Source: Paraphaeosphaeria minitans
Taxonomy: Eukaryota > Ascomycota > Dothideomycetes > Pleosporales > Didymosphaeriaceae
Assembly (NCBI GenBank): GCA_015832175.1
Contig: WJXW01000003.1
Span: forward strand, 3,968,001-4,032,000
Direction: 5' to 3'
DNA length: 64,000 nucleotides
A program made the position numbers and the translations under genes. Below are positions 21,716-33,052 of this stretch, one piece after another; position 1 is the stretch's first letter, and each line of letters opens with the position of its first letter. A model generated the notes under the pieces. It saw only the letters and a program-made list of their open reading frames with translations, had not been told where the DNA came from and ran no database searches.

Positions 21716-24280
21716 ATGCGCAGCAACATTCTCTTCCTGCCGTTCCGGCGCTCGCACTCCGTAAACCTCTCCGCAGCCATCAAGCAGTACATATCGTCCA
21801 AATATGACCAGCACCCGGACATGTTCACCAAGGACCTGGAGGCCATTGAGAAGATGCGCTCGGTGGCTGTGCACGCCCAGGAACCGCACGCCAGCAACAT
21901 ACCGAAGCTACATACGTACGCCGCCCAGCTCGTGTGGATAAGCGGAAAGTTCCCAATCGACATTGGCGTGGAGTTTCCATGGTATCCCGCCTTGGGATAC
22001 AACACGAGTCGTCCTATATCTAGGAACAACCTCCGATTCGAGCTGGCTAACATCGTCTTCAACATTGCTGCCATGCACTCGCAGCTGGCCATGTCGTCGA
22101 ACCGAAGCACGCCGGACGGGCTGAAGGCTGCGGCCAACAACTTCTGTCTAGCTGCGGGCACACTCGTTCACCTACGCGATACCGTTCTTCTCGAGCTGCG
22201 CACCACTCCGCCAGAAGACATGGACACAATGACGCTAGAGTGCTTGGAGAAGCTGATGCTGGCTCAAGGGCAAGAGTGTTTCTGGCAAAAAGCAGTCAAG
22301 GATGGCCTCAAGGACGCCACAATAGCGAAGCTCGCGGCTCGAGTGTCGGATCTTTACAACGAGGCCAGCGAGGCAGGCATACAGTCAGATGCCATCAGCA
22401 GCGAGTGGATACATCACATGTCGGCAAAGCACCATCATTTCGCAGCAGCCGCCCAATTTCGCGCCGCATGCGATTGCTTGGAGAGGCGCAAATACGGAGA
22501 AGAGGTCGCAAGGCTACAAGACAGTTTGACATGCGTCAATGAGGCCCTTAAAGAGACACGTTACATCAACAAGATGGTGCTGGGTGATTTGAATGGTCTG
22601 AAGAACAGGGTAACCGAAGACTTGAAGCGGGCAGAGAAGGATAACGACATGATATACCTACTCCCGGTCCCGCCAAAGGCAGAGCTGAAGATTCTTGATC
22701 GAGCCAACATGGTGATTGCTAGAGTGCCGAAGGAGGTTGCTGATTCCAACTCTCTGCTGGGCGACCATGGCGAACTTGGACCCGCGTTCTTTTCCAAACT
22801 TGTGCCTTACTCTGTTCATCTGGCAGCTAGTATCTATGCCGACCGACGGGATCGACTCGTGAATAGCATTATTGTCGAAGAGCTAGAGAAGCTGACAGCC
22901 GAGCTCCACGACATTCTGAGGAGCTTGAACCTACCCGGGTCGCTCCAGGCACTCGAAAAGCCACTTGGCATACCCCCTGGCCTCATGGCTCACGCAGAAG
23001 AGATCCGGCAGCAAGATGGACTGAACCGACTGCACCGCTCAATGAAAGATACCAAGAAGCTGAAGGAGAATGACGTGGCCATCTTTCGTGAAGGTTGTAG
23101 TCTGCTCAGCTCAGAGGCTGCCGAGGACGATGCAGCTCGATTAAAGTATGGAACCGACCGATGGCCACGGCCAACGGCGCGGCTAGCAGCACCGAAATTA
23201 TACGGGCAAATCGAGGAAATCAATGGCTACTTCAAGGCTGCGGAGGGCAGCGACTCGATCGTGGGGACCAAGTTGACTGAGAATGAAAAGCTTATTGCTC
23301 TCCTCAATGGCTCCGACTATGATATCGAAAACCACGTGCCTAGTGGACGGCGGCCGGCCATCACTGGCGATGTGGAGAGGGAGGCTGGGAAGCTCCGGGG
23401 CTGCTTCAATGAGGTCAGCCGTCTCGAGAGCCGACGGAGACGAAAAGTCGAAGCGCTGCGTGCAAAGGCCAAGCAGGACGACATCAGTACGTACTCTGTG
23501 CTGTTTATCGATAATGCATGCTTACAGCCCAACAGACGCCGAGCTACTGCGCGAATCCGCTCGCTTAGAGCGGGAGTACCCTATGCAGAACATCGAGGCT
23601 GTACAGTTTGAGGCGCTGTTCAATAAGCGGCTGCAAATGTACGATGTTGACCAGGAGATGGTCAAGGAGGAAGGGAGAGAGCAGCAAGACGCGATACAGA
23701 GACTGCAGACGGCCAACGCCACTTTTGTGAATGCCCGGCGAGGTGACCAGTCCACCAAGCAGCGTGAACAGGCCCTGCAGAGCTTGGAAAACGCATACTA
23801 CAAGTACAAGGAGATTATTGCGAATCTCGACACGGGGCGCAAGTTCTACAACGACCTCTCCAAGATAGTGTCGAGGTTTCGGGATGACTGTCGAAGCTTC
23901 GTCTACCAACGGAAGCAGGAGGCTTCTCAAGTCGAGGGGTATGTTTTTTTGGAGGACATCATTCGAAAGGCATGCTAATGATTGCCAGTGACGTCGCAAA
24001 CTCGATGAACGCGCTCAGCCTGCAGCAAGCGAACTCGAGCTCATTACAGCAACAACGGCAGGAGGATGCGCAAAACCCGCAGTACGGTGCAGCTGCTCAC
24101 GCCGACGAGCCTCTGGCAGCCCCGACGCCTACACGGGCCAGCGTGGGAGCTGGCATGTGGACGCCAGAGATGCCCATCCGCTTTGCTGCAGTGCCGACGG
24201 CTTCTGGCGGGGCGCGGCCCACCAACGGGCCTGCGCAGGATGGACGATGGGATCCTACGAAGGGTCTGAAGTTTGGATAG
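21716..24280 (+). CDS. palA: pH-response regulator PalA/Rim20 (BRO1/ALIX family)
   Basis: Three exons, 21716-23486, 23536-23938 and 23989-24280, with introns of 49 and 50 nt, give 821 aa, close to the usual length of PalA. The ATG at 21716 opens NILFLPFRRSHSVNL, the conserved start of the BRO1 domain (about residues 1-370, including EFPWYPALGYN and FELANIVFNIAAMHSQLA). The middle holds the V-shaped coiled domain. Splicing restores DDINAELLRESARLEREYPM, strongly conserved in PalA, and the end reads WDPTKGLKFG. PalA sits on endosomes with ESCRT-III (Vps32), binds YPxL motifs in the transcription factor PacC and brings it to the protease PalB at alkaline pH. A short Gln/Ala-rich tail (residues 730-800) replaces the long proline-rich tail of animal ALIX. 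Confidence 0.96.
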
Positions 24281-24521
24281 GTCTCGGGCAGCACGAGCGG
24301 GCGTCCCAGGTGGGTAGAAGCAAGACAGCGTCGCGCACCGATACCCAGTCTACTCTCGCGGTGATTTCCTCTAGGACTTGACTTCGCTACGTGCAGGATA
24401 CCAAGAGCAGCCGCGCATAACGGCTCACGACGATTCTATTAATAAAGCAGCGGCTGGTGAGGTAACAAAGGCGTTGGAATGAAGATCCCAGACGTAGAGG
24501 TCGCATGTGGGGTTGCGTGGA

Positions 24522-24557
24522 CCGTGGACGGTGGACGGTGGACGGTGGACTGTGGAC
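24522..24557. repeat. Short tandem repeat, unit about 7 bp (GTGGACG)
   Basis: Five imperfect units of GTGGACG/GTGGACC/GTGGACT occur head to tail, downstream of palA. Confidence 0.8.
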
Positions 24558-25221
24558 TAGGTGTTATGGTTTATTAGTGTGGAAATCTGCCTCGGAGGTG
24601 GAGATGCGCCTTGCACAGCCCCCGGAAGCGAAACGACGCACGGCGGTGGGCCGTGATTTGACATGAACGGCATGATGTAGTGATTTGACAAGGACGGCAT
24701 GATGTAGTTGCTTACGGGGATCCGACGTGCCTGACGATGGACATGAGGAGAGCAATTGGATAACGTGCAATGCGATTGAAGTCAGCGGGCGGTCAGGCAT
24801 GGCATAATGGCGTGGGAGTGCTTTTGGTGGCTCCCCGATCGTTTGCAATGAAATATTACCCGTGGCCCCGGAAGTGTGATGGTGTCGCGCTTAACAGCAA
24901 AGCAAGCATGTCCGATGTGTTCTGTTCAAGAGTCAGGACAAAGGCAAGAGACGGGCAAGAGAAGGGTGCGGACGGACTCCCTACATGTTTGCTACCTAGT
25001 GCTGATTTCCTGCGCGTCGAGGCACCACTGTTGCGGGTGTCCACTGTCACTGTCCATGTCCCAGTCCATGTCCCACGTCCCTTGACGTCGCCGTTGTTAC
25101 TTTTAGCAGCACGCGCTTTTGGATAGAGGGATAGACTATCTAGCGTTGTAGGCTGTGTTGTTGCATCTCCACATCCCAAGTCAAAGGCCACAGCCACGGG
25201 GTCAAGCCACGACAGCAACCC

Positions 25222-25378
25222 GGAGCCCGTCGCCCGTCGCCCGTTCAGCAGAGGTCACAGCAGTGGACCAGTAGCCACCGTCGCCCATCACCCGCTCAGC
25301 AGAGCCTACTGTGTAGAGGTCCTAGAGGTCACAGCAGTGGTCCAGTCAAGCCACAGTCGCCCGTTCAGCAGAGTCCAC
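25222..25378. repeat. Imperfect direct repeats in the CRZ1 upstream region
   Basis: The modules GTCGCCCGTTCAGCAGAG and GAGGTCACAGCAGTGG each recur two or three times with small changes, about 150-300 bp upstream of the CRZ1 start codon. They lie in the likely promoter or 5' UTR. Confidence 0.65.
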
Positions 25379-25526
25379 TCAGCTGCCCCCGTCGCCTAGA
25401 TACCTGATACCTACCTAGTCTACCTGCCCGCACGGTCCGCATCTTGTGCCGAAGAGCGTCCTGTCTTCGCAGTCGCATCGTCCCAGGAATAGACACACGC
25501 CCTCTCACGCAGCCCGCCCACCCACC

Positions 25527-27742
25527 ATGGATCGCGGTCGCTCTCGCTCCCCGTCCCATATAAGGCATCCGTCCGCCAGTCCTGCCGGCCATCCGTTCGG
25601 CACATCTGCGCTCGGCCTCGATCAATCGCTCTCCCAAGACCCGCGCTCCAGCTTCCATCCAGTCACCACCGCGGGGCAGCCCTACGACCAGCAGCAGTAC
25701 CTCTCCACCACCACCACCCAGCCGCCGCACTTTGCCCATACCGCCCTCGACCACGCCTTCCTGCAGGCCACGCAGACCAACGCCCAGTCGCACCACGGCA
25801 CCCCGAGCTTCGGCCCCCAAGGCAACAGCGTCGCGCCCGACTCGCTCCACATCAACAGCACCAACCTCGACTTCAGTCTCTTCCCCGACGCCTCAAACGG
25901 CACGCTCACCCAGAGCCACGCCATCGACCCTTCCTTCCTCACCAGCTCGCTCGACCCGCAGCTGCTCGACTCGTCGCGCCCCCAGAACCACGCCATCGAC
26001 CCCTCCACGCTCATGAACCAGATGGCCACCACGCAGGCGCACTCCCCCACGCCGCCGCACCTGCTGCCCGCCATGAACCAGCGCAGCCCCAGCCCACACA
26101 CCTCGCCCAACATGAACCAGCGCACCTTCTCTCCGCCCGGCCACTCGCGCCATGCCTCGCTAGACCCCAGCGCCGCCTACGGACAAGCGAACGAGTGGGG
26201 CAACATGGCTGCCTTTCGGGGACACCGACGCACGCCCTCGGAGACGTATAGTGATGTCTCTTCGGCGCACGCATCGCCCTACCTGGGCAACCAAGACAGC
26301 TTCGAAGAGGGCAACCCCTCGCCGCTGCTCAATGCCCAGGACCCCTCACTCTTTCAGGACGTCCTGCAGTTCGGCCAGTTCAACCTCAACGACGCGCAGT
26401 CACACATCAGCCCCGGCCACAGCCCGCACATGTCCCCGCGACTGATGCCGCAGCAGCAAGCTCTCCCGCAGTTCCAGCCCGGCACCTTTGGCTTGGACCC
26501 CAATCTACAGAACCAATACGCGCAGCAGGGCATGGGCGCATATCAGGGACAGGAGCCGTTCCCGACCATCAACCAAGGTGGACCGGGACCTGAGTTCGGC
26601 CAGGCAGACACCATGTCACCCCCAGAGATCAACATCGACTTCGCGCCGCCCTCGCGCCAAGCGAGCTTTGAGCCTCCAAAGCCCGATCTGCAGACCGATG
26701 CGCTTAGCCCGCCCGATAGATGTAAGTATTCCAGTTGGTACGCCTCTGCCATTACTAACAGCGAGAAGCACGCAGCCGAAACAGGATACGTGCGAAATCG
26801 GACCCCTTCAGCAGTGCGAGCTCCCGCGCCTCAACTCCGGGTCTCGATCCGCTCGAAGCACAGAGATCACTCTCACCAGGTGCCGCAAAGGGCTCCCGCT
26901 CACCTTCACCTGGTTCTACCAAATCCTCCCGTCGTTCCTCTACCTCTAGCGTGCCTCACCGCGATTATATCCTTGACCTCGCCGACCCATCTCGGCCTTC
27001 GGGCGCGCCCGACGGTTCGAACACGAAACGGACACAGAAACACCCCGCAACCTTTCAATGTAACCTTTGCCCCAAACGCTTCACGCGTGCCTACAATCTC
27101 CGATCACATTTACGCACCCACACCGACGAACGGCCATTCGTCTGCAGCGTCTGCGGCAAGGCATTTGCTCGCCAGCACGACCGAAAGCGTCACGAAGGTC
27201 TTCACTCAGGAGAGAAGAAGTTCATCTGCCGTGGTAATTTGAAGGACGGTAACAACTGGGGTTGCGGCAGGAGATTCGCTCGCGCGGACGCTCTTGGCCG
27301 ACATTTCCGCTCAGAAGCCGGTCGCGTGTGCATACGTCCGCTGCTCGAGGAAGAGGCTCAGGAGAAGGGCCACTGGGACGGCCAAAACCAGCCCATGGAC
27401 AACTCCAACGGCATGTTTGCACCAATGCCCCAGCAAGGTTACCCAGGCATGATGGCGCCACAGCCAGGCTATGAGGCCTTCCCTCCCGTCAGCGGCGGCC
27501 TCGAGCCCGGCACCGTCCCCCAATATGGTCTCCCCGCCGCGCTTTTAGCACAGTATCCTGCCCTCGCAGGCTTGAATTGGAACGAGCTGCCCGCTGGTGC
27601 GCCCGATGACGTCGAAGGCGACATCAGCGGGAGGAGCAGCTTCGATGCTAGCAGCGGAGGCGAGATGTTCGACGACGACGGCGAGGCGTACCCCGCGCAG
27701 CAGTACGGCTGGGCAAGCGACTACGAGACCAACGCTCGGTAG
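25527..27742 (+). CDS. CRZ1: Calcineurin-responsive C2H2 zinc-finger transcription factor Crz1
   Basis: Exon 1 is 25527-26721 and exon 2 about 26769-27742. The donor GTAAGT at 26722 is strong; the acceptor is less certain (47-nt intron if the AAG ending at 26768 is used), giving about 722 aa. The start ATG at 25527 sits in CCACCATGG. Residues 1-460 are disordered and rich in Ser, Pro, Gln and Asn, with a calcineurin-docking-like PEINID at 366-371 and a serine-rich region full of SP sites. Three zinc fingers follow: [20 protein letters not shown] (C2H2, about 496-516), [19 protein letters not shown] (about 524-544), and an atypical third finger [18 protein letters not shown] with HFR...C (about 552-586). 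This set is diagnostic of fungal Crz1/CrzA. Calcium-activated calcineurin dephosphorylates Crz1, which then enters the nucleus and drives cell-wall, ion and alkaline-stress genes. Confidence 0.94.
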
Positions 27743-28729
27743 AGGGTTCTCAGTCTTTCCCACGTGGCCTCTTTATTTGACCTTTTCTGTTCACTGCATG
27801 TCGCGAATGTATGTATGCATATCCGACAGCTGACCTGCGATTCAATATCTTCTCACGACTGAATTTACGATGTTGGACGAACCACATTATTTGAGCTATT
27901 CGAACCCCGATCTTGTTTTCTTTTCTACTGGATACCACTGTCATTGCTGGTTGGTTCGGCGTTTTATGCGCGCGAAACGGAGAGGGGTTGGTATACCCGG
28001 CCGATTGACGACGACCCTGATGAATGCGTGGGTGGGCTTGGAGTTTTGCTTTGGGTCGCACAGGGTGCTTTGTGCTGCGCGACAGGGTATAGAGATAGAA
28101 GCGGGATTCTAATGCTATGGGTTGCCCCGACGTTGCTGCTTCACGTTGATAACCTTGAATTCAGTTTTTTCTTTCCTTTTTCTTTTTTTTTGTGCGTCCA
28201 TGTTTCCTGGCATAATTACTACCGTATGTATGGCTTCCGGATCGTTTTGTTGGCGTAGGTAGAGTAAACACATGAACGAGTCGAGGATTCGGTGTTTGAA
28301 AGGGACGAGAATCGAAGGTCGCTACGTCGGTAGGTATTCATGAGCTTCATCCCTGTGGGAAGAGATGCGACGGCCAAGAATATCTTGGAAACGGACACGT
28401 CCGCCCTAGGCTAAGCGTGTAAATATCGTTTTGTGCAAGATCGCGTCAGACGCAGTGAAGATGTCCTATGGCATAGGGGAGAGGCTTCTCGTCGGACATG
28501 CCTGATGCGAACGCAGATGGCTGGCATGTTGCGATCCTGGAAGCTATTCAGGATCTCATAAATCCGCCAGGTCCTCATTTTCCCCCGAAACGCACCTGTC
28601 AAGATGTTTAAAGTACTGCTGAGCCGAATGTGGCGGAGCAGGCACAATCCAGTTGTGGTGGCATCGCGTATGGAACAAAACGTACGTTTGGGTAATCGGT
28701 ATCTTCCTAACATCCTTCGAGAACTTGGA
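27743..28729. other. Intergenic, no gene seen
   Basis: The left part is the 3' region of CRZ1. Frames of about 100 codons on both strands have no recognisable content. Confidence 0.4.
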
Positions 28730-28811
28730 TTTGTAGCGACATCTTACCAATGGCCTTCCCACCCTGGATTATCTCGTGCGCTTTCTTCACACCTGCTTCA
28801 TCGAGCTTTAG
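28730..28811 (-). pseudogene. C-terminal fragment of a zinc-type alcohol dehydrogenase/quinone oxidoreductase
   Basis: A minus-strand frame encodes KLDEAGVKKAHEIIQGGKAI followed by GKMSLQI. This matches the last helix and strand of medium-chain dehydrogenases (the ...eAheliesGkavGKvvl end). No Rossmann fold, GroES-like domain or substrate region is seen upstream on this strand, so only the tail remains. It is probably a relic of a lost gene or a duplicated fragment; the short length keeps confidence moderate. Confidence 0.5.
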
Positions 28812-29187
28812 CTTCCCCCACATTTTCGCTGTTTTGGATCTCCGGGCGCTATAGTTGATCTCCTGGAGTACGCATGTCTGCTTGGATAAGGTATCATGAA
28901 GCGGACCAATGATCGGCGCGGTGGTGGGACAACATAGCATGAGAGACCCAACTAGGTACGATAGGGGCGCGCGTCAGCTTGCTGGCCACGCAAAGCCAAA
29001 AGTTGGTACCGTAGGTACGTGTTGTCCATGTGTGCGCATTCGGGGAAGGCAAGGCATGTGCAGGCCGGTATGACAACCTCTACTCTTCGACCGATTACTG
29101 CTACCATGAGCAGCGAAGCGCAGCAGGCTTGCAACTTCGTTGCAGCTCGACTCTTCATGCCATGGGTGATCAAAATAGTCAACTGGC
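28812..29187. other. Intergenic, no gene seen
   Basis: This is the downstream region of the F-box gene on the minus strand. No further feature is supported. Confidence 0.4.
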
Positions 29188-30496
29188 TCATAGTGCTTGG
29201 GAGTCGCACCAGTCCTTCTTCCAGATCCAGAAGTGGCCGCCAAAATTACCCTCCAGGTCAGACCAGCGACCCACGATGCCGAACGGGATGACAATGCCGT
29301 TATATTGCCATTCCCAAGAATGCTGCGTATAGTGTTTCACCAATTCGACCCGGCCGTCGTGGTAGAATTCTCCGCAAATGGTAAAGCGACCATACGAGTC
29401 GAAACCGGAACTTTCTGAGCATCCAATGTGCCCCTTTGGTTCCGAATGCTTGTTGGGTTCATCAGAAAGTTTAGCAACGATATTTATGTCATTCATGGGA
29501 GGGCCGACAAGAGCAAAGTGTCGATGATTCACTAGCCGTTGATCTGTGTAGTACTATACAACACGTGAGCAATCGTATCTGACGTACTCAACACTTGATA
29601 CTTACGCCCATCCAAGTACCCGTCAAGAAGTCAAACTCCGTCATCTTTGGAATGTGGCATATTGAGAAAGCTTCGGCGCTGTCCGTAAATACCCAAGGAA
29701 CGTCCATGAAAGACCGAAAAGGTATTCTTGATGGGACAGGGAACGGGATCCGTCCGAAGAGGCCACTGCCTAAGATGCTATAAAGAAACGGTATGATGCA
29801 GGTTGATCCTTGAGCAAGATCGAAGCTGCTGAAGCCCTGACTGACATGCGGCGGCTTGAGACCCCAGCACACACTAAACATGTACTCTGTGGACATCTTC
29901 GCGATCGAGTCCTCTATCTCGAAGGGTGTATAAACATCCCCACTCATGCTAGAGACATTTTGCAAGGCAAAATATGCCAGACAAAAACCAACATTGATGA
30001 AACTGGCCCTGCTGCTAGAATCGAGCCTCTTGCCGAGTTGTAGATGGGCGGGTAGCAGTGAGGTATCCAGCATATATTTGCAGCTTGGGTGGTGCCAAGC
30101 TAACAATTGAGGTAGCCATTCATCGATATCTGGAAAAATGACATTTCGAGAGTCGACGGTCCTTTCTTTTGCAATCCACACAGGTTCGCATCTTCCGCCT
30201 GCTCGTCCCACTGCATGCTTAACAGCTCGCTCAACGGCGCAGGCCAAGCGTATGGTGTCGGGGAGAGAAGCGCCTTTTAAGATATCGCAACCCTCGGGCC
30301 AGAGTAGCAATTCGGCCCGTGGGTCGTTGAAGTCGTGCGCGAATGAATACAAGGCAATGTCTCTGAACACGACGCGGTGGTTGCAGGCATCGTGTAGCGT
30401 GCGGCTGACGCGAGCCAGTGCGAGGGCCGAGCAACAATTCAAGAAGCTAGCGATGCGCTGCAAAAGCTCAACAGGAAGGTTCAACAAGTACGCCAT
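29188..30496 (-). CDS. F-box protein with C-terminal beta-rich domain
   Basis: Exons 29606-30496 and 29188-29553 on the minus strand, with a 52-nt intron (GTAAGT...TATAG), give 418 aa. The ATG at 30496 opens MAYLLNLPVELLQRIASFL, a classical F-box (LPxELLxxIxSFL) that binds Skp1 in SCF ubiquitin ligases. The rest is probably the substrate-recognition part. Across the splice the sequence reads FLTGTWMGYYTDQRLVNHRH, and a later FGIVGRWSDLEGNFGGHFWI repeats the G-W pattern. Such paired GxW motifs are seen in a widespread group of fungal F-box proteins of unknown target. The target and physiological role are not known. Confidence 0.85.
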
Positions 30497-32209
30497 CTTT
30501 CCCACATGTGTGCTGATGAATTTTGGTCGGTTAAAGATAATATACTTCGATGCGAAGTTCGATCCTGCACGATCATCGACTGCCCGCCCTAGGCAACTTT
30601 AGCGTCTCCAGGTTCATGCTAGCGTGGATTATGCCGATATCATATCACGGGAGCCAGCACCTCAACGCACCTCGATACACCATTTGTACTACAATCAACG
30701 CAATCAAAAGCAACGCGCCCGTGAATACAGTGATTCCTGTCGTACTGGCTTTTTTTTTTGTCAACATTTCACCCGTCGGTGTACTCTCTTGGTCAATATA
30801 TCTGTGACTACAGGCCTGCAGGCAACCGTACGACAGGTGAAGTGTCATCGACCGAGGTAAAAGCCAACAGCGCCCGTGGACATTGAATTCGTACCTCCAA
30901 TATATAGCTGAGTCTCGCATCAGCACCAGTGGTATGTGACGAAGAGCAAGAACCTTCATGCGCCTCGCGCGTCTTACTCCGATGTCGGACCCGCACACTC
31001 CGCAGCTTCAAAATTGTACATAAACAAACCACAATATTGACCGATTCCTCATGCTGGCCTCCACAGAGTGTGTCACAAACAATCTCGGGACAATTGCGAC
31101 TCTGCGCTGCACGGATGGGTTACCACAATAGACGGCGAGCGGGGTTGCGCTTAACAACTAACTTCCGATGCTCACTTCAAGATGGCGAATCAGAAGGACG
31201 GTCACCAGAAACAGACTGAGAATGCTCGTTAAGCTGTTATGACACCAATCTGCCGGGTCGTGGCGTCTGGATCCGCACCGAGCCGCAAAATATATCAGAG
31301 ATTATTACCCTCGCAATTTGGATCTCACTTAACCCTGTGCGCATCAAATTGCCTTTTCACTACGCGACATTACTCTGACCCACAACTCAACCCTGACACC
31401 AATTGCTCTAAATTACGTACTCGGGGCCTACACAGGTGTGATTTGTGCCGCACATTGCATACGAGGATGTGGTATTATTCGCTGACATCGCTACCGACTT
31501 CTCCCCGGAGAACAACATTACGAGAAGCTTGAACATAATTCTCAAGGGTACACTTCTGGGGACTTGGACTCAGAATCCGGGTGCCTTGTTTCTAAGAATA
31601 GTGCTCAATCTGCTGTGCCGCCTCGACATCCAGCGGCCAGCGACGCTGAACTCTGCCGCAATGAACGTGACTGTGCCAATGTGCTCACTTGCAGTCTAGA
31701 AAGTTGCATCTCCAACGTCAGCTAGTAAACCGTTATTGTCTATACGGATTCATAGATGAATAAAGGCTAGCACCACGATCTTCTGGCCGGCGTCCCGATG
31801 TAGCAGCGTCTTGACTCTTAATTGGGAATCCATCGTGGCTGGAACCTCATCCTACATCTCACCAAGACCTCAACTAAAGCAAAGTTCTGTATCATGATTT
31901 CAAACCAACTTCCAAACATCAACAAGCCAAGTATTGGATATCATTTCAGTACTATCCCTTCATCTGATCTCAACTCTACAATGATATCAGAGTCATCTCG
32001 GAGGGTTCTTGGCTGAAGCGGAATACTCAAGACGATGTACTTGCAGATGAAGAACCTCTTTCCAACGGTGATAGCTGTTCTAGACTCACGGATCAGACCA
32101 AAGATGAAATATAAGAACAGCTCGTTTCCTCCGCAACAATCGTCATCATCATTGTCATCTACCTAACATTCATTCATCCGCTATCCTCTAAGTCGTCCTA
32201 CCCTCTAAA
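30497..32209. other. Intergenic, no gene seen
   Basis: About 1.7 kb of fairly AT-rich sequence with short frames only. It includes the divergent upstream regions of the F-box gene and the DUF4360 gene. The last 60 bp before 32210 are pyrimidine-rich, as often found before fungal start codons. Confidence 0.4.
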
Positions 32210-33052
32210 ATGCGATCTAAATCCCTCCTCCTGCTCCTCCTCCCCACCCTCGCCCTCGCAGCCCCAGCCCCCCTCCCGATCCCGCAAGACAAGCCCTCAG
32301 GCCACGAAGTCGAAATAACCGCCGTCACATACGGCGGCACAGGCTGTCCCGACAAAACCGTGCAGGGCCTCCTCTCCGACGACAAAACCACCATCACGCT
32401 GTCATTCGACCAATACACCGTGCAGTCCGGGCCCAACATCCCGGCCACAGAGCGCCGCAAGTTCTGCCAGCTGCAGCTGAAGCTCAAGTACCCGGGTGGA
32501 TTCCAGTACAGGCGAGTAGACCAGATGGGGTGGCGAAGGGAGACTAATGGACGGCAACAGTGTTTTCGGCGCCGATTACCGCGGCTATGCGAGTCTGGAA
32601 AAAGATGTCACCGGCACGGCGCAGAGCACGTATTATTTCTCTGGGCAGCAGAACCAGGTACTTTCGCCCCAGCTATCGTCATCTTTTGCACAGTCACCCA
32701 GCCGCACTCTCAGAACTCTGGTCACCCACCGTCGCGTGCTAACACCCCGCAGACCGTCATCCCTACGAACTTCAAAGGCCCCATGGAAGGCAACTACCTG
32801 AAGCACGACGAGATCGACGCGGGGTCTACCGTGTGGTCGCCCTGCGGCGAGCAGGGCATGTTGAACATCAAGTCCGAAGTGCGCATTGTGCCGTTCACGG
32901 CGAAGGGGCTGAACCTCCTGACTGTGGATACCGTCGATGCCAAGTTCAGTCAGAAGTACTACGTGCAGTGGCAGCGGTGTGAGGGGAAGAGCGGAGGTGG
33001 GTCGGGTGGGATACCGATTGGACGGCCACCGATGGATTTGGGTAGGGTCTGA
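32210..33052 (+). CDS. Small secreted protein, DUF4360 family
   Basis: Three exons, 32210-32511, 32561-32657 and 32753-33052, give 232 aa. Residues 1-18 are a signal peptide (MRSKSLLLLLLPTLALAAPA). The family pattern is clear: VEITAVTYGGTGCPDKTVQG, then FDQYTVQSGPNI, ERRKFCQLQLKLKYPGGFQY, VFGADYRGYASL, and a final region with WSPCGEQGMLNIKSEVRI and YVQWQRC. The conserved cysteines are consistent with disulphides in an extracellular protein. The role of DUF4360 proteins in fungi is unknown; they are common among secreted proteins. The first intron appears to use a GC donor (GCGAGT), which keeps the sequence YSVFGADY intact. The second is a normal GT-AG intron of 95 nt. Confidence 0.87.
   Translation: MRSKSLLLLLLPTLALAAPAPLPIPQDKPSGHEVEITAVTYGGTGCPDKTVQGLLSDDKTTITLSFDQYTVQSGPNIPATERRKFCQLQLKLKYPGGFQYRRVDQMGWRRETNGRQQCFRRRLPRLCESGKRCHRHGAEHVLFLWAAEPGTFAPAIVIFCTVTQPHSQNSGHPPSRANTPQTVIPTNFKGPMEGNYLKHDEIDAGSTVWSPCGEQGMLNIKSEVRIVPFTAKGLNLLTVDTVDAKFSQKYYVQWQRCEGKSGGGSGGIPIGRPPMDLGRV

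Larger units (their letters stand above)
24281..25526. other. Region between palA and CRZ1
   Basis: This holds the palA 3' end and the CRZ1 promoter and 5' UTR. Two small tandem repeats are listed separately. No other gene is supported. Confidence 0.4.
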
